Shown: one piece after another, positions 59,168-64,000 of the stretch
Position numbering within the stretch: the first letter of the stretch is position 1
How the letters are laid out: each line of letters begins with the position of its first letter
Assembly: GCF_013093415.1 (NCBI RefSeq)
Contig: NZ_JABFBC010000002.1
Span: 124,001-188,000, forward strand
DNA: 64,000 nt
Reading direction: 5' to 3'
From: Halovulum dunhuangense
GTDB taxonomy: Bacteria; Pseudomonadota; Alphaproteobacteria; Rhodobacterales; Rhodobacteraceae
The notes under the pieces: model-generated
The model's database searches: none
What the model saw: the letters and a program-made list of their open reading frames with translations, nothing else
What the model was told of the DNA's origin: nothing
Program-made: the position numbers and the translations under genes

Positions 59168-60499
59168 GTGACGTACAAAATCAATCTGACACCCCGAGCC
59201 GAACGCGAGGCTATGATCGCCAAGCGGCGAGAGTCTTCGGATGAATTCGGCGAAACCATATATGATTTTCGCAGCGACAAGTTCACGCCCAAGGTCATCT
59301 CCTTGCCGATAGATGTCCCCGTCTATCGGATGGAAAACTGTCGCACGTTCAGCGCGCAGCAAACCGAGATCGCCCGCGAAGGACTGGCCAAGGACTTCTT
59401 CGAGAAGGGTCAGGAGCTGACCACTGCTCAGCAGGCGCAGCACGAAATCCTGGCGCGGCTCGCTAAGCAGGGCACAGACTCTGTAACCCCGATAATCTCG
59501 GTTCTCGAAAAGGACGGTCAGCGCGAGACGATCCTCATCACCAGCACAGGTGTTGTCGTCAACGGCAACCGACGACTTGCTGCTATGCGCGAGCTTATGA
59601 CGCGCAAGGATGGATCAGTCGATGATCGTTTCACCAACATCAAGTGCGCCGTTCTGCCGCCAGACGTTACGCGAGACGAAATCGATGACATCGAAGCCGA
59701 TCTGCAGGCACGGCCACAGACGAAGCTCGATTATGACTGGATTGGCGATGCCAGGCTGATCCGCCGCCAAGTCGGCAAGAACCGATCCACCAAGGAGGTC
59801 GCCGACCGCCTTCGTCGTAGCAAGACCGACATCGAGAACGTGCTCCAGGCTCTCGATGAAGCCGACCTGTATCTTAGCGAGTGGGTCAAGAAGCCTGGCG
59901 AATACGATCTGCTTCAGGATGGACAGCAGATCTTTGGCGATCTCCCCAAGGCTATCGCCAAGAAGGACGCGAACCTTCAGAACGCCAGTCGCGCGATTGC
60001 ATGGTCTCTCTACGAGAACCGAGACAGGATTAGCGGGCGGGTTTACCGCTTTAATGCGGCGTTCGGCAAACTGGCACCCCAAGTGCTGGAAATCATGGAA
60101 GATCAGCTTGAGCTGCCTGCCGATGACGATGAGGTTCAGATCGATGATGACGACTTCGCCATCGATATCGACAATGACGGCGATAGCAAAGACTACACGC
60201 CCATCATAGAGGTGCTGCGGGACGAAGATACTCGCGATGAGGCGATCACCACTCTGATCGAAGCCTGCGAGACCGCCATTGAGCTGGACAAAGGTCAGAA
60301 GAACGAAGAAGCCGCGCTCAAGGCGCTGGCGCAGGTCAACTCCAAGATCACGGGCATCGACATCAGTTCCGCGGGAACGCCGACTTTGCCAGCCATCCTC
60401 AAGCAGATTGGATCGATCCGCAAAGGTCTCGACAAGATCGAGGCCGCGATCCAAGCGCGCCAAGACGGTGTTGCTGCCGATGATGACGGGGAGGAGTAA
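59168..60499 (+). CDS. ParB-like (ParB/Sulfiredoxin-fold) protein
   Basis: A 443-residue protein with an N-terminal ParB-fold nucleotide-binding domain: YRMENCRTFSAQQTEIAREG and VVVNGNRRLAAMRELMTRKD (GNRR box, 133-136). This is followed by a ParB-like helix-turn-helix region (KEVADRLRRSKTDIENVLQA) and a long acidic C-terminal half (DDDEVQIDDDDFAIDIDNDG). The start is GTG 59168 after an AAGGGGG ribosome site. In the operon it could be a DNA-sensing or clamp component. The exact biochemical role is unknown. Confidence 0.8.
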   Translation: MTYKINLTPRAEREAMIAKRRESSDEFGETIYDFRSDKFTPKVISLPIDVPVYRMENCRTFSAQQTEIAREGLAKDFFEKGQELTTAQQAQHEILARLAKQGTDSVTPIISVLEKDGQRETILITSTGVVVNGNRRLAAMRELMTRKDGSVDDRFTNIKCAVLPPDVTRDEIDDIEADLQARPQTKLDYDWIGDARLIRRQVGKNRSTKEVADRLRRSKTDIENVLQALDEADLYLSEWVKKPGEYDLLQDGQQIFGDLPKAIAKKDANLQNASRAIAWSLYENRDRISGRVYRFNAAFGKLAPQVLEIMEDQLELPADDDEVQIDDDDFAIDIDNDGDSKDYTPIIEVLRDEDTRDEAITTLIEACETAIELDKGQKNEEAALKALAQVNSKITGIDISSAGTPTLPAILKQIGSIRKGLDKIEAAIQARQDGVAADDDGEE

Positions 60500-60505
60500 G
60501 CCTGC

Positions 60506-62416
60506 GTGAGCGATACCCCGACAGCAGTAACCGTTCGATATAACCCAGATCACACAGGTACTTTCACAGTGCCTGACGACGCGCTGGAAACCCCCATCTG
60601 GTCGCGCCTGAAGCTGGCGATCCGCACGAAGAAGCTCGATCACACCGTTGTAGGCGGCGCGATCAACCTGTCTTGGCCAGATACGCTTGGCGTGGTGCGG
60701 GAGCTTGGCAGCAAGGCCAACCAGATAAGCCTCAATTTCCGCTTCAGACCCGAGGGCGAGGCGGAAGGCAAGTTGCGCGCCTTCGCTGCGCAGATACGCA
60801 AGACCCGCGAGCTGCGCAGCCAGATCACCGAAGTCCTCACCACGGATGAGATTGAAGCGCGGCTCAAAGACACGGGCTTCACCAAGCGGGAGCTCCGCGA
60901 CTTCCAGCTCCGCGACCTTTCTCATCTTCTCGCACTCAGCAACGGCGCAAACTTTTCCGTTCCTGGCGCTGGAAAGACCACGGTGACATTCGCGCTGCAT
61001 ATGCTGACGCGGCAACCTGGACATCACTTCATAGTGGTCGCGCCGAAGGCGGCCTTCCAGGCGTGGATGGACATTGTTGACGAGTGCATGGTCGCAGATG
61101 CACCCAACGGCGGCTCTGAGCCTTTCACTCTCTTGGTCGGTTCCGAGGAAGAAACCCGAAAGGCGCTTCGGTCGGGGGCGACGCGGTTCATCATCTCCTA
61201 TGACATGGTGATCCGTCAGCAGGGTTTGCTGGCTTCGCACTTTGCCACGACGCCGACCCACCTTGTGCTTGATGAAGCCCACCGCATGAAGGCGGGCTGG
61301 CAGTCTCAGCGCGGCGCGTTCTTTCTTCGAACGGCAGATGACCCCATACGGCGCGATATCCTTACGGGAACGCCAATGCCGCAGGCGGCGTCAGATATGG
61401 AGTCGCAACTCGATTTTCTATGGCCTGGACACGGTTACGGCCTCGAAATCTCGCACGGGAAATCTCCGCGTGAGGTTCTCGGTAATCTCTATGTCCGCAC
61501 GACCAAGACCGAGTTAGGCCTTCCGCCTGCTGAGCGCCACTTCATCGATGTCAGCATGGATTCGGGGCAACTCGCTCTCTACTCCGTTGTGCGCAATGAA
61601 TTCCTTCGCAACTATTCGAAGCAGATATCGCGCGGCATGGGTGACGCGCAGTTCCTGAAAGCACGGCGATCGGTCATGCGCCTGCTTCAGCTCTCCGTCA
61701 ATCCAACCCTTGCGCTCAGCGCTATGGCCAATGATGACGTTAAGGTGGACTCCGCCATTGTCGATCAGGTGCTCGACGAAGGCCACTCCGCGAAGATGCG
61801 GGCTGTCATGGATCATGCCTATGCACTGGCGAGGGACGGCAAGAAGTGTGTGATCTGGACGATCTTCACCGACACGATCCACAGCTTCGTCTCGGCGCTT
61901 GCCGACCTGAATCCCGTCTACGTCCACGGCGGAGTTCCGTCAGGCCTGCCCAATGATCCTGAAACCAGAGAGGGACGGATTCGGCGCTTCCACGAAGACC
62001 CAGGATGCTTTGTCCTCGTGGCAAATCCTGCCGCAGCGGGTGAGGGCATAAGCCTCCACACCGTCTGCCACAATGCGATCTACGCCGACCGCAGCTACGT
62101 CTCGACCCATTACCTTCAGTCCATCGACCGCATTCACCGCCTCGGTCTGGCACCCGACGAAGAAACCCACATTCACATCTATCGTTCCAAGGCTCCGCCC
62201 GTCATCGGCAGCATCGACATGTCGGTCAGTCGCCGCCTTGTTGAGAAGATCCGCAACATGCAGCAGCTCCTGGACGATCCTGATCTCCACGAGATCGCCT
62301 TTGACGAAGAAGAGGCCGCCGATCCGCTCGACTATGATGTCGAGCTCAAAGACATCATCGATCTCATCGCAGAGATGGAGGGCACAGCACCGGACGTTCC
62401 GCCGGAGGTCGAATGA
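60506..62416 (+). CDS. SNF2-type helicase/translocase
   Basis: A 636-residue superfamily 2 ATPase. A novel N-terminal region (about 1-130) precedes the motor: motif I NFSVPGAGKTTVTFAL (149-164), Ia FIVVAPKAAFQAW, II HLVLDEAHRMK (252-262), III DILTGTPMPQ, V NPAAAGEGISLH, and VI YLQSIDRIHRLGLAPDEE. The overall layout is SNF2-like. The start is GTG 60506 with a GGGGAGGAG ribosome site inside the ParB-like gene end. It is the likely DNA motor of the operon. No nuclease domain is fused to it. Confidence 0.9.
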   Translation: MSDTPTAVTVRYNPDHTGTFTVPDDALETPIWSRLKLAIRTKKLDHTVVGGAINLSWPDTLGVVRELGSKANQISLNFRFRPEGEAEGKLRAFAAQIRKTRELRSQITEVLTTDEIEARLKDTGFTKRELRDFQLRDLSHLLALSNGANFSVPGAGKTTVTFALHMLTRQPGHHFIVVAPKAAFQAWMDIVDECMVADAPNGGSEPFTLLVGSEEETRKALRSGATRFIISYDMVIRQQGLLASHFATTPTHLVLDEAHRMKAGWQSQRGAFFLRTADDPIRRDILTGTPMPQAASDMESQLDFLWPGHGYGLEISHGKSPREVLGNLYVRTTKTELGLPPAERHFIDVSMDSGQLALYSVVRNEFLRNYSKQISRGMGDAQFLKARRSVMRLLQLSVNPTLALSAMANDDVKVDSAIVDQVLDEGHSAKMRAVMDHAYALARDGKKCVIWTIFTDTIHSFVSALADLNPVYVHGGVPSGLPNDPETREGRIRRFHEDPGCFVLVANPAAAGEGISLHTVCHNAIYADRSYVSTHYLQSIDRIHRLGLAPDEETHIHIYRSKAPPVIGSIDMSVSRRLVEKIRNMQQLLDDPDLHEIAFDEEEAADPLDYDVELKDIIDLIAEMEGTAPDVPPEVE

Positions 62417-63246
62417 CCGGCGCGATCTCTACCGAACGTGTCTTCTCGCTGCCGTGCTTTGAAGGACTTCGCCTGTTCCGCAAGTATCGGACAAGTCATC
62501 CAGACCTGCCCCTCTCCGATCTGCTTACGCTGATCGAAAGCGTCGAAGCGGACGCTCACAGCCTGGATATGGAGGCATCGGTCTATTTGTCCGAGCTGGT
62601 CGAAAAGGACTGCCCACTTGACGGACACGTCTTTTATCAGACCTGCATCAAGGGTGTCTTGCTCAAGCACCAGCCGATCTGGGCAAAACTCATGCGGCAG
62701 GGTCGTCAGAGGTTTGTGAAGAAGCTCGACCGCAACGATCAAGACATCTTCGCCGCCGCTGGCCTGATGGAGAACCCGACCCCGCTCCATGTCGTGACAT
62801 GGTGGGATTCGGTCTCAGGCTATGCGCGCCTGGTCACAGATCACGAAAAGATGGAGCAGGGTCGCGCGGCTGAATTACTGACACTCGAATATGAACGTGA
62901 ACGGCTCAAGGCACTCGGGATAGACATCGAACCCGATTGGCCTGGCTTCGATGACAACTTCGCAGGCTATGACGTGCTGTCTTACGATCATGGCCCGCAC
63001 GGCGTCCGGAACAAGCTGATCGAGGTGAAATCTACTACAGCCTCACCGCTGCGCTTCATCGTGACCCGCAATGAATGGGACAAAGCCGAAAGGGCGGGCG
63101 ATGCCTATCATTTCCACATCTGGGATATGAACCAGACGCCGCCTGTTCTCATCGAACGGACCGTAGCCGAGGTCGCACCGCACATACCTACGGACGGCGG
63201 CAAAGGCAAGTGGACAAACGCGCAAGTACCTGTTCTAACACATTAA
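62413..63246 (+). CDS. DUF3883 putative nuclease
   Basis: A 277-residue protein with a C-terminal DUF3883 domain (about 155-260): YERERLKALGIDIEPDWPGF, FAGYDVLSYDHGPHGVRNKL, IEVKSTTASPLRFIVTRNEW and YHFHIWDMNQTPPVLIERTV. Asp 187 and E-V-K at 204-206 form a PD-(D/E)xK-type site, so nuclease activity is plausible. The N-terminal 150 residues are helical with no known domain. It overlaps the helicase gene by four bases. It is last in the operon and may be the effector. Confidence 0.83.
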   Translation: MTGAISTERVFSLPCFEGLRLFRKYRTSHPDLPLSDLLTLIESVEADAHSLDMEASVYLSELVEKDCPLDGHVFYQTCIKGVLLKHQPIWAKLMRQGRQRFVKKLDRNDQDIFAAAGLMENPTPLHVVTWWDSVSGYARLVTDHEKMEQGRAAELLTLEYERERLKALGIDIEPDWPGFDDNFAGYDVLSYDHGPHGVRNKLIEVKSTTASPLRFIVTRNEWDKAERAGDAYHFHIWDMNQTPPVLIERTVAEVAPHIPTDGGKGKWTNAQVPVLTH

Positions 63247-63446
63247 TGAAGCGCAAGACGGCCCGTCTTCTACTACATGGGGCGGCCACTTAGCGCCAAG
63301 GGACCAAACGATCTGTGAACAGTCTTTGCTAGTATCCACGTGCCTGTTGCGATGTGTCCATTCGAGACCAGAGATCTATGGGCGCCTATGGCCCTCAAGG
63401 AGCTTCTACCTTACACTAACCCACTAAATCCTGACTGGGGAACTAA
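63247..63446. other. Intergenic gap before the DGQHR gene
   Basis: 200 bases, no supported gene. It may hold the promoter of the following gene; no clear -35/-10 pair was found. Confidence 0.4.
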
Positions 63447-64000
63447 ATGGCGAAGAAGCAAGCAAGACAAAGCGAAAAGAAGAGTGGTGGGTTGGAGGAG
63501 GCGCTTTCTATAGAAGCTCTTCCCATCACGCAAGGAGCGCATACGTTCTACGTCTTTGTTCTTGATGCGAAAACGCTATGGTCATTCGTTTCGATCAGTC
63601 GTCGACATGACGAAAAGGACGAAGGCTATCAAAGGGTCCTTTCAAATTCACGAGTAGATTCCGCCGTCAAGTTCATCGAATCTGGAGAACCCATCCCAAA
63701 CAGCATACTGTTGGCGCTCGAAGGTGCTACCTACAACACAGAAACCAAGAAATTGGTCATCCCACCAGGTGAAGACGTGGGTTGGGTAATCGATGGTCAG
63801 CATAGGCTTGCAGCAGCTCATATGGCAGCAGAACAGGGCAAGGACATCGAGCTCTGTGTTGTTGCCTTTGTCGATGTAGATATCCAGTTTCAAATATCTC
63901 AGTTCATAACCATCAATCGTGAAGCAAAGGGCGTGCCCACGTCTCTACTTTATGATCTGTTAAAGCACCTTCCAGGAGAACGAAAGCCTGCTGAAATTGC
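63447..64000 (+). CDS. DGQHR-domain (DndB-like) protein, partial
   Basis: Gene running off the window (first 184 codons). The name-giving motif is VIDGQHRLAAAHMAAEQGKD (about 116-135), with VPTSLLYDLL-type sequence (ITINREAKGVPTSLLYDLL) further on. The N-terminal part has FYVFVLDAKTLWSFVSISRR and RVLSNSRVDSAVKFIESGEP, matching DndB-like proteins that regulate phosphorothioation genes or occur in other defence loci. Start ATG 63447 (MAKKQARQSEKKSGG) after ACTGGGGAACTAA. A 200-base gap separates it from the DUF3883 gene, so it may be a separate unit. Confidence 0.82.
   Translation, partial: MAKKQARQSEKKSGGLEEALSIEALPITQGAHTFYVFVLDAKTLWSFVSISRRHDEKDEGYQRVLSNSRVDSAVKFIESGEPIPNSILLALEGATYNTETKKLVIPPGEDVGWVIDGQHRLAAAHMAAEQGKDIELCVVAFVDVDIQFQISQFITINREAKGVPTSLLYDLLKHLPGERKPAEI

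Noticed and set aside
59615-61282. 555-codon minus-strand frame opposite the ParB-like and helicase genes
   Set aside because: Antisense of two recognised genes; no domain visible.

Overview
The window is high-GC DNA from an alphaproteobacterium, most likely a member of the Rhodobacterales. The evidence is gene order and family content: ccmABCD-ccmG; ftsY with yciB; murA-DUF2948-hisD-UPF0262-LMW phosphatase-infA-maf-RNase E/G-yacG next to tRNA-Phe; small families typical of that order; and a short 3'-end repeat that looks typical of it. I made no database comparison, so species-level identity is open.

Layout. 0-20 kb is core genome: the cytochrome c maturation operon (ccmI lies apart at 16.4 kb), yciB/DMT transporter/ftsY, a NuoE-NuoF fusion of a formate dehydrogenase, two small secreted paralogues, xseA, purD, rlmI with a PIN protein, a polar amino-acid ABC transporter without its ATPase, ruvX and dusA. 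20-25.6 kb is a set of small regulator-linked genes (WYL, ArsR and TetR regulators with GST, NIPSNAP, ABM, VOC, DUF1428 and SRPBCC proteins). 25.9-34.2 kb is a catabolic/transport locus: an M20 amidohydrolase, a GntR regulator, a DUF1028 protein and a complete dipeptide-type ABC transporter. Copies of one palindromic operator tie these units together.

34.2-50.1 kb is a mobile-element array at a tRNA-Phe gene (intact copy 50069-50143, minus strand). Four partial copies of the tRNA 3' half (att sites) mark serial insertions. The first ones are decayed: an integrase remnant, a duplicated gene tail and a fragment of a phage-like protein. The last element (39.3-49.9 kb) is the best preserved. It has a tyrosine integrase, two AlpA-like regulators, a primase interrupted by an in-frame TAG, a RepA-like ATPase, a GIY-YIG nuclease divergent from a controller-type XRE protein with matching C-box operators, and a Hachiman (HamA-HamB) anti-phage system.

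50.2-56.9 kb returns to core genes and ends at tRNA-Thr(GGT). Immediately after it comes a second island (56.9 kb to the end): the tail of a serine recombinase, a hairpin-rich noncoding repeat block, then a tight operon of five genes: DNA methyltransferase, BglII-like protein, ParB-like protein, SNF2-type helicase and DUF3883 putative nuclease. A DGQHR (DndB-like) gene follows and runs off the window. I do not recognise this five-gene combination as a named defence system, and it is my main candidate for something undescribed.
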